Of a stretch of 64,000 nt of DNA, positions 26,980 through 37,598 are shown piece by piece (position 1 is the stretch's first letter; each line of letters opens with the position of its first letter). The stretch spans positions 248,001 to 312,000 of the forward strand of contig JAGBEG010000013.1 of assembly GCA_017937095.1 (NCBI GenBank). Reading direction: 5' to 3'. This DNA comes from Roseburia sp. Lineage in GTDB: Bacteria; Bacillota; Clostridia; Lachnospirales; Lachnospiraceae. A program made the position numbers and the translations under genes. The notes beneath the pieces were generated by a model. The model saw only the letters and a program-made list of their open reading frames with translations. It was not told where the DNA came from and ran no database searches.

Positions 26980-27795
26980 TTACCGCTTCAGATTATTCGC
27001 CTGCTCAAGCATCTCATCGGACGTTGTGATTGCCTTGGAGTTCAACTGATAAGCACGCTGTGCAATAATCAGATTCACCATCTCGTCTGCGACCTGTACG
27101 TTGGAAGCCTCCAGATAGTTCTGGCGCACCTGGCTTGGCGCCAAAGTTGCAGTCGTACTCTCATTCATCGCAGCTCCCGAAGCATCCGTCTCTTCCAACA
27201 GGTTATCTCCGATCTTCTCAAGACCGCTTGGATTATTGAACTGAAACAGTCCAAAGCTGCGGTTCATATCCACATAAGTGCCATCCGCCCTCTTATAAGA
27301 AAACGATCCGTCCTGCGAAACAGCAACGCTCTCCCCGGTAATTCCCTGCGGAAGTGTAATCGGCTGGCGATTGGTATCCAGTACCGGGTATCCGTCGCTT
27401 GTCGTCAGTGTTAAGCCCTGATTGCCCTCTGCCCATACGAAGTTTCCGGCTCTGGTATAATATACCTCGTTGTCTGCGCCGCGCACCGCAAAGAATCCGT
27501 CTCCGACAATTGCAAAATCGGTTGCGTTTTCGCTGGCAAGTGTTGCGCCCTGCGTATAAATCGAAGTCGTGGACGCTACTCTTGTACCAAGACCTGTCTG
27601 TGCCGGAATCGGCTTCTCCTCACCGTTGGCAGTCGTCGTTCTCGTCTGAATGGTCTGGTACAGCAGAGACTTGAACTCTGTTTTCTCCTGCTTATATCCA
27701 ACCGTATTCACATTGGAGAGGTTATTCGAAATATTGTCTACATTGGTCTGCTGTGCACGCATTCCCGTTGCAGCCGTGTAAAGTGCTCTCATCAT
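26980..27795 (-). CDS. flgG: Flagellar basal-body rod protein FlgG-type (FlhP-like)
   Basis: 271 residues. The N-terminus MRALYTAATGMRAQQTNVDNISNNLSNVNTVGYK (split over the first 35 residues) is the rod-protein ANNLANxxTxGYK signature, and the end (EMVNLIIAQRAYQLNSKAITTSDEML) is the FlgG C-terminal domain. The two form the coiled pair of distal rod subunits. AGGAGGT lies about 10 bases before the first of two adjacent ATGs. Confidence 0.92.
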   Translation of the reverse strand: MMRALYTAATGMRAQQTNVDNISNNLSNVNTVGYKQEKTEFKSLLYQTIQTRTTTANGEEKPIPAQTGLGTRVASTTSIYTQGATLASENATDFAIVGDGFFAVRGADNEVYYTRAGNFVWAEGNQGLTLTTSDGYPVLDTNRQPITLPQGITGESVAVSQDGSFSYKRADGTYVDMNRSFGLFQFNNPSGLEKIGDNLLEETDASGAAMNESTTATLAPSQVRQNYLEASNVQVADEMVNLIIAQRAYQLNSKAITTSDEMLEQANNLKR

Positions 27796-27813
27796 AGGTC
27801 AGTTACCTCCTGC

Positions 27814-28608
27814 TTATACCTGCCCAACCTGGTTTACCGCTTTGTCCAGTGTCTCATCTATCGCATTGATGACCTTCTGTCCTGCCTGATACGCCCTGGA
27901 AATCGTAATCATATTTACCATCTCCGATACGACGTTGACATTGGAGGACTCAATCAATCCCTGTTCCACCTTCGCATCGGACGCAATCACAGTACCGCCG
28001 TCCACCAGATCGTACATATTCTCGCCGAACTTCGCAAGATAATCATAATCTTCAAAATCGACAAATCCGATATTTCCAACCTGCTGATCGTCCTGATAAA
28101 TGTTGCCAAGCTCATCGACTGTAATCGGCTGCGTCGGATCCAGACGGATTCTTCCGTTGACATTGCCATTTCTGGCATCATTCATATTCAAGACGAAATC
28201 TCCGTCCTTCGTGACAAGATATCCCTCTGTATTGACTACGAACGCGCCGTCTCTCGTATATTTCACGGAGGAATTGCCCTGCTTGTCCGTATAGGAAATT
28301 GCGAAAAATCCATCCCCCGACAATGCAAAATCCGTGTTATTATCTGTCACGCGGAAATTGCCTGCGTCATAATCCGTGTAAGTCTCTCCGATATGAACGC
28401 CCATGCTCATGGTTCCAAGACGTCTGGGAATGCCAAAACTCGAACTGTCCTTAATCTTGATCGCCAGTTCATCCGCAAACGTCTGTGAAGTCGTTCCCTC
28501 CTTCTTATAGCCGTTCGTATCGGCATTCGCCAGATTGTTCGAAAGAACATCCAGCCGCTTCTGCTCATTTATCATCCCCGTATACGCTGTATACAATCCT
28601 TTTACCAT
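27814..28608 (-). CDS. flgF: Flagellar basal-body rod protein FlgF-type (FlhO-like)
   Basis: 264 residues with the same rod-protein signature at the N-terminus (LDVLSNNLANADTNGYKKEG) and a FlgF/G C-terminus (VSEMVNMITISRAYQAGQKVINAIDE). In Bacillus the flhO-flhP pair follows mbl, exactly the order here. It is 19 bases upstream of flgG. Confidence 0.9.
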   Translation of the reverse strand: MVKGLYTAYTGMINEQKRLDVLSNNLANADTNGYKKEGTTSQTFADELAIKIKDSSSFGIPRRLGTMSMGVHIGETYTDYDAGNFRVTDNNTDFALSGDGFFAISYTDKQGNSSVKYTRDGAFVVNTEGYLVTKDGDFVLNMNDARNGNVNGRIRLDPTQPITVDELGNIYQDDQQVGNIGFVDFEDYDYLAKFGENMYDLVDGGTVIASDAKVEQGLIESSNVNVVSEMVNMITISRAYQAGQKVINAIDETLDKAVNQVGQV

Positions 28609-28711
28609 AAGCCGCTCCTTCTCTCGTGAAACCTGCGCGCAGCCATTCCGTCCTTCGCCCGCACCGCTGCGCCTGTCTTATAATCATATATCGGCAGCAA
28701 TCGCCCGAAAC

Positions 28712-29707
28712 TTAATCGTCGTCGCGCTTTCCTGACAGAAATTCAACAAACTTTCCCGTTCCGACCGCAACGCAGGTCATTGGCTCCTCCGCCGTCATCG
28801 TGTTGATGCCTGTTTTATCTTCGATCAGTTCTTCCAGCCCGCGAAGCAGCGCGCCGCCGCCTGTCAGTACGATTCCGCGGTCTGCAACGTCGGCTGCCAG
28901 CTCCGGCGGGGTCTTCTCCAGCACGGAATGTACCGCCTCAACGATCTGGAGCGTCGGCTCTCTTAATGCTTCCTCTGTCTCCTCGGAAGATACCGTTACA
29001 GTCTTCGGAAGTCCCGTCACAAGGTTACGTCCTCTGACATCCATCGTATCATTCTGTGCCAGCGGGAAACAGGTTCCGATCTTAATCTTGATATCCTCTG
29101 CGGTTCTCTCACCAATCAGAAGATTATGTTTCTTTCTCATATAACGGACAATCGCTTCATCAAAGTCGTCCCCGGCAATCTTAATGGATGTGCTGACAAC
29201 CGAACCGCCCAGTGAAATGACTGCAATATCCGCCGTACCGCCTCCGATATCCACAATCATATTGCCGCACGGTCTCGAAATATCGATTCCCGCACCGATT
29301 GCAGCCGCAATCGGTTCCTCGATAATTGCAACCTCGCGTGCGCCTGCGGAATAAGTCGCATCCTCAACCGCCTTCTTCTCAACCTCCGTAACACCGCTCG
29401 GCACACAGACGCTGATGCGCGGTTTGCGGAACGTCTTCTTGCCAAGCGCCTTCTGGATGAAATACTTGATCATCTTCTCCGTCACGGTATAATCCGAGAT
29501 AACGCCCTGCCGAAGCGGTCTGACCGCAACGATATTTCCCGGCGTCCTGCCGAGCATCAGTCTCGCCTCCTCCCCGATTGCCTTAATCTTATTTGTATCA
29601 CGATCAAAAGCCACAACTGACGGCTCTTTTAATACCACGCCTTTGCCCTTAATATAAACCAATATACTCGCTGTACCGAGATCAATCCCAATATCTGTAC
29701 CCATCAT
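28712..29707 (-). CDS. mbl: Rod-shape determining protein MreB/Mbl
   Basis: 331 residues of actin fold. The start GTDIGIDLGTASILVY is the phosphate-1 loop; VDIGGGTADIAVISLG is phosphate-2; VLTGGGALLRGLEEL is the adenosine motif. It polymerises at the membrane and guides side-wall peptidoglycan synthesis. Association with flhO/flhP favours Mbl among the MreB paralogues. The downstream gap of 103 bases to flgF has no clear terminator. Confidence 0.93.
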   Translation of the reverse strand: MMGTDIGIDLGTASILVYIKGKGVVLKEPSVVAFDRDTNKIKAIGEEARLMLGRTPGNIVAVRPLRQGVISDYTVTEKMIKYFIQKALGKKTFRKPRISVCVPSGVTEVEKKAVEDATYSAGAREVAIIEEPIAAAIGAGIDISRPCGNMIVDIGGGTADIAVISLGGSVVSTSIKIAGDDFDEAIVRYMRKKHNLLIGERTAEDIKIKIGTCFPLAQNDTMDVRGRNLVTGLPKTVTVSSEETEEALREPTLQIVEAVHSVLEKTPPELAADVADRGIVLTGGGALLRGLEELIEDKTGINTMTAEEPMTCVAVGTGKFVEFLSGKRDDD

Positions 29708-29748
29708 TTTTCTAATCTGCCCCTTTCATTCTCTGTGCAAACGTTTCA

Positions 29749-29777
29749 TCTATACATAGAATCTTTTCTATGACCAA
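29749..29777 (-). promoter_or_regulatory. Candidate promoter of the mbl-flagellar operon
   Basis: On the minus strand TTGGTC (29777-29772) and TATAGA (29754-29749) are separated by 17 bases and overlap a 7-bp inverted repeat CATAGAA/TTCTATG. The -35 match is modest. Confidence 0.4.
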
Positions 29778-29949
29778 ATGGACATAGAAATGCATTTAAT
29801 CATATTTTTACATATACAGCATTATTATATACAAAAAATGGGATTTTTCAAAGGTTTTTTTCCCTCAGATTGGCAATTTTGAAAAAAATAAGAATTTCTT
29901 CATTTTTGGCGGAAAGATACGATTTTTTTCACTGTTTCATCACACAGTC

Positions 29950-30171
29950 GTCACATTTGCCAACTATATTGAACATGTACTAACTGATGAGCCGTATCAT
30001 ACCGGCTCCGGTTTCATCGGAGAGAATTTCCGATGAAAAGTATAATTTTCATAACTCATACGTCCCGGCGACAAACCGGGACGTACTCCCCGATTATATA
30101 TTGTTTTCATAGATCAAAGACATCCCTGCCATATCTGCCGTCATGTACAGATAAAACAGGGATGTCTTTTT
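29950..30171 (+). ncRNA. Candidate structured non-coding RNA ending in a terminator
   Basis: Within a 670-base gene-free gap (29708-30377) the plus strand carries three consecutive hairpins: 29991-30006 (GCCG/CGGC), 30012-30038 (TTTCATCGGA/TCCGATGAAA, 10 bp) and 30059-30085 (TACGTCCCGG/CCGGGACGTA, 10 bp). They are followed by a 56-base terminator-like hairpin with a T5 tail. No plus-strand gene lies upstream that this terminator could serve. The 5' end is a guess and no strong promoter was found. The rest of the gap is AT-rich without ORFs, apart from the inverted repeat at 30304-30370. Confidence 0.35.
30116..30171 (+). terminator. Terminator hairpin in the mbl-uvrA gap
   Basis: Arms AAAGACATCCCTG and CAGGGATGTCTTT with a nested ATCTG/CAGAT stem, followed on the plus strand by TTCGAG after a T-run. 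On the minus strand it could also stop uvrA read-through. Confidence 0.7.
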
Positions 30172-30303
30172 CGAGCGAAGTGTGCTTCGCACACTCTCCC
30201 GAATTTGCTTCAACTTACATGCGGAGCGCACTTTGCCGCGCCCGAGCGGTGCCGTTTACGGCTATCTTCCATTCCGCGAGGTGCGCATCCTGCCCGGCAG
30301 GGC

Positions 30304-30370
30304 TTTTTGCTCTATAGGAATCAACACTTTCACACTTCATAGCAACGCGGTATTTCCTATAGAGCAAAAA
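30304..30370. repeat. 17-bp perfect inverted repeat element (copy A)
   Basis: TTTTTGCTCTATAGGAA (30304-30320) and its exact reverse complement (30354-30370) flank a 33-base spacer, 7 bases after the uvrA stop. Its right half (30325-30371) matches, without gaps and at roughly 72% identity by eye, a segment at 35409-35455 downstream of fprA, so it belongs to a dispersed family. Confidence 0.8.
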
Positions 30371-30377
30371 ACGGCTG

Positions 30378-33218
30378 TCACTTCTCCAGATACCGCTTGA
30401 CATACTGTCCGGTATAAGATTCCTTAACCTCCGCGACCTCCTCCGGCGTTCCCTGTGCAATCACGGTTCCGCCGCCGTCGCCGCCCTCCGGACCCATATC
30501 GATGATATAATCCGCCGTCTTGATAACATCCAGATTGTGCTCGATGACAACCACCGTGTTGCCGCCCTCGGACAATCTGCGCAGTATCTCGATCAGCTTA
30601 TGCACATCGGCAAAATGCAGTCCCGTCGTCGGCTCATCCAGAATATAGATGGTCTTTCCGGTGCTGCGCTTCGAAAGCTCTGTGGCAAGCTTGATACGCT
30701 GCGCCTCACCGCCCGACAGCTCCGTAGACGGCTGTCCGAGCTTCACATAGGAAAGTCCCACGTCATAGAGCGTCTGGATCTTCCGGTGAATCGACGGCAC
30801 ATTCTTAAAGAACTCCAGCGCCTCCTCCACGGTCATATCCAGCACATCGTAAATGCTCTTTCCCTTATATTTTACCTCAAGGGTCTCCCGGTTATAGCGT
30901 TTGCCCTCGCAGACCTCGCACGGCACATAGACATCCGGCAGAAAATGCATCTCAATCTTTAAAATACCGTCTCCCGCACATGCCTCGCAGCGTCCGCCCT
31001 TCACATTAAAACTGAATCTGCCCTTCTTATAGCCCTTCGCCTTCGCATCCGGCGTCGCCGCAAACAGATCGCGAATCATGTCAAATACGCCCGTATAGGT
31101 CGCCGGATTGGAACGCGGCGTCCTGCCGATCGGCGACTGATCGATATCGATAACTTTGTCAAGCTGATCGATACCGAGAATATCCGTGTGCTTTCCCGGA
31201 ATACAGCGCGCTCTGTTCAAATCTCTTGCAAGACGCTTGTAGAGAATCTCGTTCGTCAGGGAGCTCTTTCCCGAACCGGATACACCGGTAATGCAGGTCA
31301 TGACGCCAAGCGGAACTTTTACATTGATATTCTTAAGATTGTTCTCCCTTGCACCCTTGATTGTCAGGTAGCCGGTCGGCTTTCTGCGCTCCGTGGGAAC
31401 CGGAATCTTAATCCTGCCGCTTAAGTAAGCACCCGTGATGGAATTGGGATTCTTCATGATTTCCTCCGCCGTTCCGCACGCCACGACCTCACCGCCGTGC
31501 GAGCCTGCTCCCGGTCCGATGTCCACAATGTAATCCGCCGCCAGCATCGTATCTTCGTCATGTTCCACAACGATCAGCGTATTCCCCAGATCCTTGAGGT
31601 TCTTAAGCGCCCCCAGAAGCTTGTCATTATCCCGCTGATGCAGTCCAATGGACGGCTCGTCCAGAATATACGCAACGCCGACCAGCCCGGAACCGATCTG
31701 CGTCGCAAGACGGATACGCTGCGCCTCACCGCCCGAGAGCGTTCCCGTCGCCCTTGAAAGAGACAGATAGTCAAGTCCCACCTCATTTAAGAAACCGACC
31801 CGCGCGCGGATCTCCTTTAAAATCTGATCGCCGATCAGATGCTGCTGCTTATTCAGTTCCATATTGTCCACAAAATTCTTAAGCTTTCTGACCGACATGG
31901 AAGTCATTTCATAAATATTCTTATCCGCCACCGTAACAGAAAGTGACTCCTTCTTCAAACGCTGTCCCTTGCATTCCTCGCAGGGTGTGATGCGCATGAA
32001 CTGCTCATATTCCTGTTTCATGACATCCGAGCTCGTCTCACGGTACTTGCGCTGTACATTCTTAATAAGTCCCTCAAATGCCACGTCATACACGCCTTCG
32101 CCGCGCTGCCCCTTGTAATGGACCTTGACCTCTCTTCCGCCCGTTCCGTGAATCAGAATATCCTGAATCTCCTGCGGATAGTCGCAGTACGGCGTCTCAA
32201 GCGAGAAGTCATATGCTTCTGTCAGCGCCTTTAAGACTGCATAGGTAAAACTCGACGGATCGGTGCAGGACTGCCAGCCCATCACCTGAATCGCGCCCTC
32301 CGCAATGGACAGGCGCTTATCCGGTATCATGAGATCCTCGTCAAACTCCATCTTATACCCCAGTCCAAAACAGGTCGGGCACGCCCCGAACGGATTGTTG
32401 AACGAAAAGCTGCGCGGCTCGATTTCGCCGATGCTGATACCGCAGTCCGGGCAGGAAAAACTCTCTGAGAACTGAATCGGCTCACCGCCAATGACGTCCA
32501 CCGTCATCAATCCCTCCGCCAGTTCAAGCACATTCTCTATGGAATCCGCCAGACGTTTCTCAATCCCTTCCTTTACCATCAGCCGGTCGACAACAATCTC
32601 TATATTATGCTTTTTGTTCTTATCCAGCTTGATCTCCTCCGTCAGCTCATACATGCTTCCATCGACGATCACGCGCACATAACCGCTCCGCTTTGCCTGC
32701 TCAAAAAGCTTCTGGTGCTCCCCCTTGCGCCCCCGCACGACCGGTGCTAAAAGCTGTATCTTCGTGCGCTCCGGCAATGCCATGATCTGATCTACCATCT
32801 GGTCTACACTCTGCTTCTTGATCTCCTTCCCGCATTTCGGGCAATGCGGTATACCGATGCGCGCATATAAAAGACGAAAGTAGTCATAGATTTCCGTCAC
32901 CGTTCCCACCGTGGAACGCGGATTGCGGTTCGTTGATTTCTGGTCGATGGAAATTGCCGGAGAAAGACCCTCGATCTTCTCGACATTCGGCTTTTCCATC
33001 TGCCCTAAGAACTGTCTCGCATAGGAGGACAGCGATTCCATATAACGCCGCTGTCCTTCCGCATAGATGGTATCAAATGCGAGCGACGACTTACCGGAGC
33101 CGGAAAGTCCGGTCAGAACGACGAACTCGTCTCTTGGAATATCCACATCAATATTTTTCAGATTGTGCTCATTGGCGCCTCTGATTTTAATGTATTTTCT
33201 CTCAGATGTCTTCTTCAT
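30378..33218 (-). CDS. uvrA: Excinuclease ABC subunit A
   Basis: 946 residues from the ATG at 33218. The frame is open upstream to 33284, but AAAGGA 10 bases before this ATG and the family start ([20 protein letters not shown]) support it. It has two ABC ATPase modules with Walker [13 protein letters not shown] and [11 protein letters not shown], zinc fingers [10 protein letters not shown] and CEACAGDG...CEVC, and two [24 protein letters not shown] signatures. It recognises bulky DNA lesions with UvrB. uvrB lies 92 bases upstream in the same operon. Confidence 0.97.
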   Translation of the reverse strand: MKKTSERKYIKIRGANEHNLKNIDVDIPRDEFVVLTGLSGSGKSSLAFDTIYAEGQRRYMESLSSYARQFLGQMEKPNVEKIEGLSPAISIDQKSTNRNPRSTVGTVTEIYDYFRLLYARIGIPHCPKCGKEIKKQSVDQMVDQIMALPERTKIQLLAPVVRGRKGEHQKLFEQAKRSGYVRVIVDGSMYELTEEIKLDKNKKHNIEIVVDRLMVKEGIEKRLADSIENVLELAEGLMTVDVIGGEPIQFSESFSCPDCGISIGEIEPRSFSFNNPFGACPTCFGLGYKMEFDEDLMIPDKRLSIAEGAIQVMGWQSCTDPSSFTYAVLKALTEAYDFSLETPYCDYPQEIQDILIHGTGGREVKVHYKGQRGEGVYDVAFEGLIKNVQRKYRETSSDVMKQEYEQFMRITPCEECKGQRLKKESLSVTVADKNIYEMTSMSVRKLKNFVDNMELNKQQHLIGDQILKEIRARVGFLNEVGLDYLSLSRATGTLSGGEAQRIRLATQIGSGLVGVAYILDEPSIGLHQRDNDKLLGALKNLKDLGNTLIVVEHDEDTMLAADYIVDIGPGAGSHGGEVVACGTAEEIMKNPNSITGAYLSGRIKIPVPTERRKPTGYLTIKGARENNLKNINVKVPLGVMTCITGVSGSGKSSLTNEILYKRLARDLNRARCIPGKHTDILGIDQLDKVIDIDQSPIGRTPRSNPATYTGVFDMIRDLFAATPDAKAKGYKKGRFSFNVKGGRCEACAGDGILKIEMHFLPDVYVPCEVCEGKRYNRETLEVKYKGKSIYDVLDMTVEEALEFFKNVPSIHRKIQTLYDVGLSYVKLGQPSTELSGGEAQRIKLATELSKRSTGKTIYILDEPTTGLHFADVHKLIEILRRLSEGGNTVVVIEHNLDVIKTADYIIDMGPEGGDGGGTVIAQGTPEEVAEVKESYTGQYVKRYLEK

Positions 33219-33310
33219 ATTTTCTTTATCCTTTCCAATATACCGCGGGCGTAAATTACCGTGCCGGTGCAAGCTGCATGGCACGCTGTCCGCAGAAACA
33301 GCCCGCCGCT

Positions 33311-35293
33311 TTACAAATCACGCAGCATCCCCTTGAGTTCGATCATCTTGTCGCGGTATTCCGCTGCCGCCTCGAAATTCAGGTCCGCCGCCGCCTTCTC
33401 CATCTTCTTCTGAATATCGGCAATCAGCTTCGTAAGCTCCGATTTGTTCATTGACTCCGGATCTTTCTTGAAGTTCATTTCCTCTTTGGCAACCTTCTTC
33501 GACACGGAAATCAGCTCCCGCACCGATTTTTGAATCGTGGTCGGCGTAATGCCGTGCGCCTCGTTGTACTCCTGCTGGATTCTGCGCCTGCGCTCCGTCT
33601 CCTCGATGGCGACACGCATGGAATCGGTGATCGAATCCGCATACATGATAACATGTCCCTCGCTGTTTCTCGCGGCGCGTCCAATCGTCTGGATCAGAGA
33701 TGTCTCCGAACGAAGAAATCCCTCCTTATCCGCATCCAGAATCGCGACAAGTGTAATCTCCGGTATATCAAGCCCCTCACGGAGCAGGTTGATTCCCACG
33801 AGTACATCGAACACATCCAAGCGCAGATCGCGGATGATCTCGGCGCGCTCCAACGTATCAATATCGGAGTGCAGATATTTCACCCGGATGCCAAGCTCGC
33901 GCATGTAATCCGTCAGATCCTCCGCCATCTTCTTCGTCAGCGTCGTAATCAACACCTTATGGTGATTCTTCGTCTCCTTGTTGACCTCGCCGATCAGGTC
34001 GTCAATCTGTCCCTCAACCGGGCGCACGACAACCTCAGGATCAAGCAGACCCGTCGGGCGGATAATCTGCTCCGTCCGCAGCAGCTCGTGTTCATCCTCG
34101 TAGACATTCGGCGTCGCAGAGACAAACAACATCTGATCTATTTTACTCTCAAATTCTTCAAAATTCAAAGGGCGATTATCCTTTGCCGACGGAAGACGGA
34201 AGCCGTAATCCACGAGCGTACTCTTTCTGGACTGGTCGCCCGCATACATTCCGCGGACCTGCGGAATCGTAATATGCGACTCGTCAACGATAATCAGATA
34301 ATCGTCCTTAAAATAGTCCATCAGCGTGTGCGGCGTTGCCCCCGCCGGAAGCCCCGCAAGGTGCCTCGAATAGTTCTCAATGCCGCTGCAAAATCCCGTC
34401 TCCTTGAGCATCTCGATATCAAAGTTCGTGCGCTCCGCGATTCTCTGCGCCTCCAGAAGCTTATCCTCACCCTTGAAGTATTTGACGCGCTCCTCCAACT
34501 CCACCTCGATATTCTCACACGCCCGCAGGATTTTCTCCTGCGGCACAACATAGTGGGACGCCGGGAATACCGCGAAATGCTCCAGCCTGCACTTGATCTC
34601 GCCCGTTAAAACGTCGATCTCCGTGATGCGGTCGATCTCGTCCCCGAAGAACTCCACGCGGATTGCCGTGTCTCCATAGTTCGCCGGAAAAATCTCAAGC
34701 ACATCGCCGCGCACCCGGAACGTGCCGCGGTGAAAATCCATTTCGTTTCTCGTGTACTGAATATCAATCAGCGCACGGATGACCTCATCCCTGTCCTTCT
34801 CCATCCCCGGACGCAGAGACACCATCATCCCCAAGTAGTCGTCCGGGCTGCCCAAGCCATAGATACAGGAAACCGACGCGACAACGATGACGTCCTTCCG
34901 CTCCACGAGCGCCGCCGTGGCAGACAGCCGCAGCTTATCAATCTCCTCGTTGATCGCCGAATCCTTCGCGATATAAGTGTCCGTCTGCGGCACATACGCC
35001 TCCGGCTGGTAATAATCGTAATAGGACACAAAATACTCCACCGCATTCTCCGGGAAAAATTCTTTCATCTCACCGTAGAGCTGCGCCGCCAGAGTCTTAT
35101 TATGCGAAATAATAAGCGTCGGCTTGTTGAGCTGCTCAATGACATTCGCCATCGTAAAAGTCTTACCGGAACCGGTGACTCCGAGCAGCGTCTGGAACTG
35201 GTTGCCCTCTTTAAAACCGCGAACCAGATCTTCGATTGCCTGCGGCTGGTCGCCGGTGGGCTTATATTGTGAATGCAATACAAAATGATCCAT
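33311..35293 (-). CDS. uvrB: Excinuclease ABC subunit B
   Basis: 660 residues, typical length. Motif I is [12 protein letters not shown], the beta-hairpin region [18 protein letters not shown] follows, motif II is [12 protein letters not shown], motif VI is [12 protein letters not shown], and a C-terminal UVR domain binds UvrC. AGGAGG lies 7 bases before ATG. The promoter region contains a LexA-type box, as expected for an SOS-induced repair operon with uvrA. Confidence 0.97.
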   Translation of the reverse strand: MDHFVLHSQYKPTGDQPQAIEDLVRGFKEGNQFQTLLGVTGSGKTFTMANVIEQLNKPTLIISHNKTLAAQLYGEMKEFFPENAVEYFVSYYDYYQPEAYVPQTDTYIAKDSAINEEIDKLRLSATAALVERKDVIVVASVSCIYGLGSPDDYLGMMVSLRPGMEKDRDEVIRALIDIQYTRNEMDFHRGTFRVRGDVLEIFPANYGDTAIRVEFFGDEIDRITEIDVLTGEIKCRLEHFAVFPASHYVVPQEKILRACENIEVELEERVKYFKGEDKLLEAQRIAERTNFDIEMLKETGFCSGIENYSRHLAGLPAGATPHTLMDYFKDDYLIIVDESHITIPQVRGMYAGDQSRKSTLVDYGFRLPSAKDNRPLNFEEFESKIDQMLFVSATPNVYEDEHELLRTEQIIRPTGLLDPEVVVRPVEGQIDDLIGEVNKETKNHHKVLITTLTKKMAEDLTDYMRELGIRVKYLHSDIDTLERAEIIRDLRLDVFDVLVGINLLREGLDIPEITLVAILDADKEGFLRSETSLIQTIGRAARNSEGHVIMYADSITDSMRVAIEETERRRRIQQEYNEAHGITPTTIQKSVRELISVSKKVAKEEMNFKKDPESMNKSELTKLIADIQKKMEKAAADLNFEAAAEYRDKMIELKGMLRDL

Positions 35294-35350
35294 GAAAATT
35301 CCTCCTATCTATCATCTTGCACATCTTCTGCATGTTCAATTCCCATTACC

Positions 35351-35378
35351 AGTATATCACATATATTTATATTTGCAA
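35351..35378 (-). promoter_or_regulatory. Putative promoter of uvrBA
   Basis: On the minus strand TTGCAA (35378-35373) and TATACT (35356-35351) are separated by 16 bases, about 60 bases upstream of the uvrB ATG. The -35 abuts the SOS box. Confidence 0.5.
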
Positions 35379-35389
35379 ACAAATGTTCG
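35376..35389. promoter_or_regulatory. LexA/SOS box upstream of uvrB
   Basis: On the minus strand CGAACATTTGTTTG matches the Gram-positive LexA consensus CGAAC-N4-GTTCG with one mismatch. It overlaps the -35 of uvrBA, the usual position for repression. Confidence 0.75.
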
Positions 35390-35408
35390 TTTTTGGGGGG
35401 GCAAAAAT

Positions 35409-35455
35409 GCGTTTTACACTTTAAATCAACATAATATTTCCTACAGACCAAAAAA
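35409..35455. repeat. Dispersed repeat element (copy B)
   Basis: The 47-base plus-strand segment ending ATATTTCCTACAGACCAAAA aligns with copy A at 30325-30371. Here the left arm of the inverted repeat has decayed, and the poly-A/T end merges with the fprA terminator. Confidence 0.65.
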
Positions 35456-35493
35456 ACTGCCCATGGCAGGAATTACTTCCTGCCGCAGGCAGT
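35451..35493 (-). terminator. Intrinsic terminator downstream of fprA
   Basis: On the minus strand ACTGCC/GGCAGT outer and CAGGAA/TTCCTG inner stems are followed by seven T residues, about 60 bases after the fprA stop. Confidence 0.85.
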
Positions 35494-35552
35494 CTCTTAT
35501 ATGTATCATATCCCCTATACAGGGCGCGCACACACGGTGCACGCTCCAATGT

Positions 35553-36752
35553 CTACATACTCTGCACAATGGCATCCGCGAACGCTTCCAGCTCCGCAGT
35601 CTGGTCTGCCGCCATTGCGGACTTGACCGTCACCTGCGTATCGAGGATTGTCATATCCTTAAGCTCTGAAAGCTTCTCGCGCATCTGCTTCGCAGCCGTA
35701 GCCGCCCATGTGCCGTTTTCCATCAGGGCAACCGTCTTCTTCTGGACCGCTAACGCCTTCATATCCGAGAGCAGATTCTCCATCACCGGATAAATGCCCG
35801 CGTTGTAGGTCGGCGCAGCAAATACCAGATGGCTCGCACGGAAAATTTCACTGATCAGTTCGGAAACATGCGTGTTGGAAACATCGTATACTGCAATTTT
35901 CTTCACGCCCTTCGCCGCAAGTCTTCCGGCAAGCGCATCCGCTGCCGACGCCGTGTTGCCGTACATCGAAGCATACATAATGACAACCGCCTGATCTTCT
36001 GCTTCATAAGTACTCCACTTCTGGTATTTCTCCAGAATGTAGCCGAGATTCTCTCTCCATACCGGACCGTGCAGCGGGCAGATTACTGCGATATCAAGCC
36101 CTGCCGCCTTCTTGAGCAGCGCCTGTACCGATGCGCCGTATTTTCCTACAATATTCGTATAATAACGTCTCGCATCATCCAGCCAGTCACGGTCAAAGTC
36201 TACTTCATCCGCAAAAATATTGCCGTTCAACGCGCCAAAGGTTCCGAAACCATCTGCGGAAAACAGAATCTTGTCCGTCTCATCATAAGTCACCATAGCC
36301 TCCGGCCAGTGCACCATCGGCGCCATCACAAAATGAAGGGTATGCTTTCCGGCAGAAAGCGTATCTCCCTCCTTCACCGTCACTGCGCGCTCCGCAAAAT
36401 CCGTTCCGAAGAACTGCTTCATCATCGTAAATGTCTTGGCGTTACCAATCACCTGCACCTCGGGATATCTGCGGACAATATCACCGATCATCGCGCAATG
36501 ATCCGGCTCCATGTGGTTCACCACCAGATAATCCAGCTTCCGGTCGCCGAGTACCTGCTCCAGATTCTCAAAGAACTGTCCCGCAACGCCCGCATCCACA
36601 GTGTCCAGCAGCACCGTCTTTTCGTCCAGCAGCACATAGGAATTGTAAGACACGCCTCGCGGAATCGGAAAAATATTTTCAAACAGCGCGAGTCTTCTGT
36701 CGCTTGCGCCAACCCATACGATATCATCGGTTACATTTCTCACGTTATACAT
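35553..36752 (-). CDS. fprA: Flavodiiron protein (FprA family)
   Basis: 399 residues. The N-terminal metallo-beta-lactamase domain has the diiron ligand motif HMEPDHCAM with further histidines in FVMAPMVHWPEAM and CPLHGPVW. The C-terminal flavodoxin domain starts IMYASMYGNTASAADAL (FMN phosphate loop) and includes FAAPTYNAGIYP. Such enzymes reduce O2 to water or NO to N2O and protect strict anaerobes. It is monocistronic with its own promoter and terminator. Confidence 0.95.
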   Translation of the reverse strand: MYNVRNVTDDIVWVGASDRRLALFENIFPIPRGVSYNSYVLLDEKTVLLDTVDAGVAGQFFENLEQVLGDRKLDYLVVNHMEPDHCAMIGDIVRRYPEVQVIGNAKTFTMMKQFFGTDFAERAVTVKEGDTLSAGKHTLHFVMAPMVHWPEAMVTYDETDKILFSADGFGTFGALNGNIFADEVDFDRDWLDDARRYYTNIVGKYGASVQALLKKAAGLDIAVICPLHGPVWRENLGYILEKYQKWSTYEAEDQAVVIMYASMYGNTASAADALAGRLAAKGVKKIAVYDVSNTHVSELISEIFRASHLVFAAPTYNAGIYPVMENLLSDMKALAVQKKTVALMENGTWAATAAKQMREKLSELKDMTILDTQVTVKSAMAADQTAELEAFADAIVQSM

Positions 36753-36800
36753 ATGTTCCGTCTCCTTTTCTCTAAATCATTATTCTGCTTTTCCGCAGAA

Positions 36801-36829
36801 ATCATACCACATGCCGGGTTCCGTTTCAA
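36801..36829 (-). promoter_or_regulatory. Sigma-A promoter of fprA
   Basis: On the minus strand TTGAAA (36829-36824) and TATGAT (36806-36801) are separated by 17 bases, about 50 bases before the ATG. Confidence 0.7.
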
Positions 36830-36907
36830 TGACGAAAGTACTAATTTTCAAAATTTATACAAAATCCATTTTCGAAGGCGCGCTGCAGGCGTGCAGACCA
36901 TATCTGC

Positions 36908-37579
36908 TTAGAACCGCCGTTCTCCCATGTGATCGAGGATCGCTACATTTTTAACACCGTCCAGCCCCGCAAGCTCCTCAAGCAGAATATCTTCCTGCGC
37001 TCCGCGAAACTCGATAATCATATCCACGCCTTTCGCAGTGATATTTCTCGACTTTACCCTGCTTTTCTTCGCGTGCTGTTCCACCTTTTCAACGACCCGC
37101 TTCATTGAATCCGTATCGGTGCTGTTGACCACCAGAACCATCGCAGCCTTCGGCGACGGCACATAATTCAAAAGCAGAAGCGCCGCAGTCACCACCAGGG
37201 ACAATTCCACTGCAACCGCGTAGAGTCCTGCGCCGTCAATAATGCCGATGCTGATCGACCAGAACAGAAAGACGAGATCGAGAGGTTCTTTGACCGCATT
37301 ACGGAACCGCACGATGGAGAGCGCACCCACCATACCAAGCGAAATCACAAGATTGCTCTGCATTGCATAAACGATTGCCGCAGTCACCAGCGCCAGCAGA
37401 ACCAGCGCTTTGTTGAAATCTCTCGAATAAAATCCGTCGCGGCTGACAAAACGGTACAGAAAGAAAATATAAATTCCGACAAGCAGCGTCACCAGCATCA
37501 CCAGCCAGAATTCCACCGCTGATGTTTCCGCAGAAAAACTTTCAATGACCGACTTCTTGATTACATCCTTGATACTCAT
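36908..37579 (-). CDS. DUF4956 membrane protein
   Basis: 223 residues with four membrane helices in the first 140 residues and a cytoplasmic C-terminal domain. The central GMVGALSIVRFRNAVKEPLDLVFLFW (over about 26 residues) is characteristic of DUF4956. The family commonly neighbours VTC-type polyphosphate polymerase-like and CotH proteins, and both are the upstream genes here. Its function is unknown; a transmembrane partner or channel for the VTC-like enzyme is inference. Confidence 0.88.
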   Translation of the reverse strand: MSIKDVIKKSVIESFSAETSAVEFWLVMLVTLLVGIYIFFLYRFVSRDGFYSRDFNKALVLLALVTAAIVYAMQSNLVISLGMVGALSIVRFRNAVKEPLDLVFLFWSISIGIIDGAGLYAVAVELSLVVTAALLLLNYVPSPKAAMVLVVNSTDTDSMKRVVEKVEQHAKKSRVKSRNITAKGVDMIIEFRGAQEDILLEELAGLDGVKNVAILDHMGERRF

Positions 37580-37598
37580 TATTCCTTCGTTCCTCCTC

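Noticed and set aside
29982..30040. Hammerhead ribozyme, because of CTGATGAG
   Set aside because: After the presumed stem II the required GAAA is missing, so the catalytic core cannot form.
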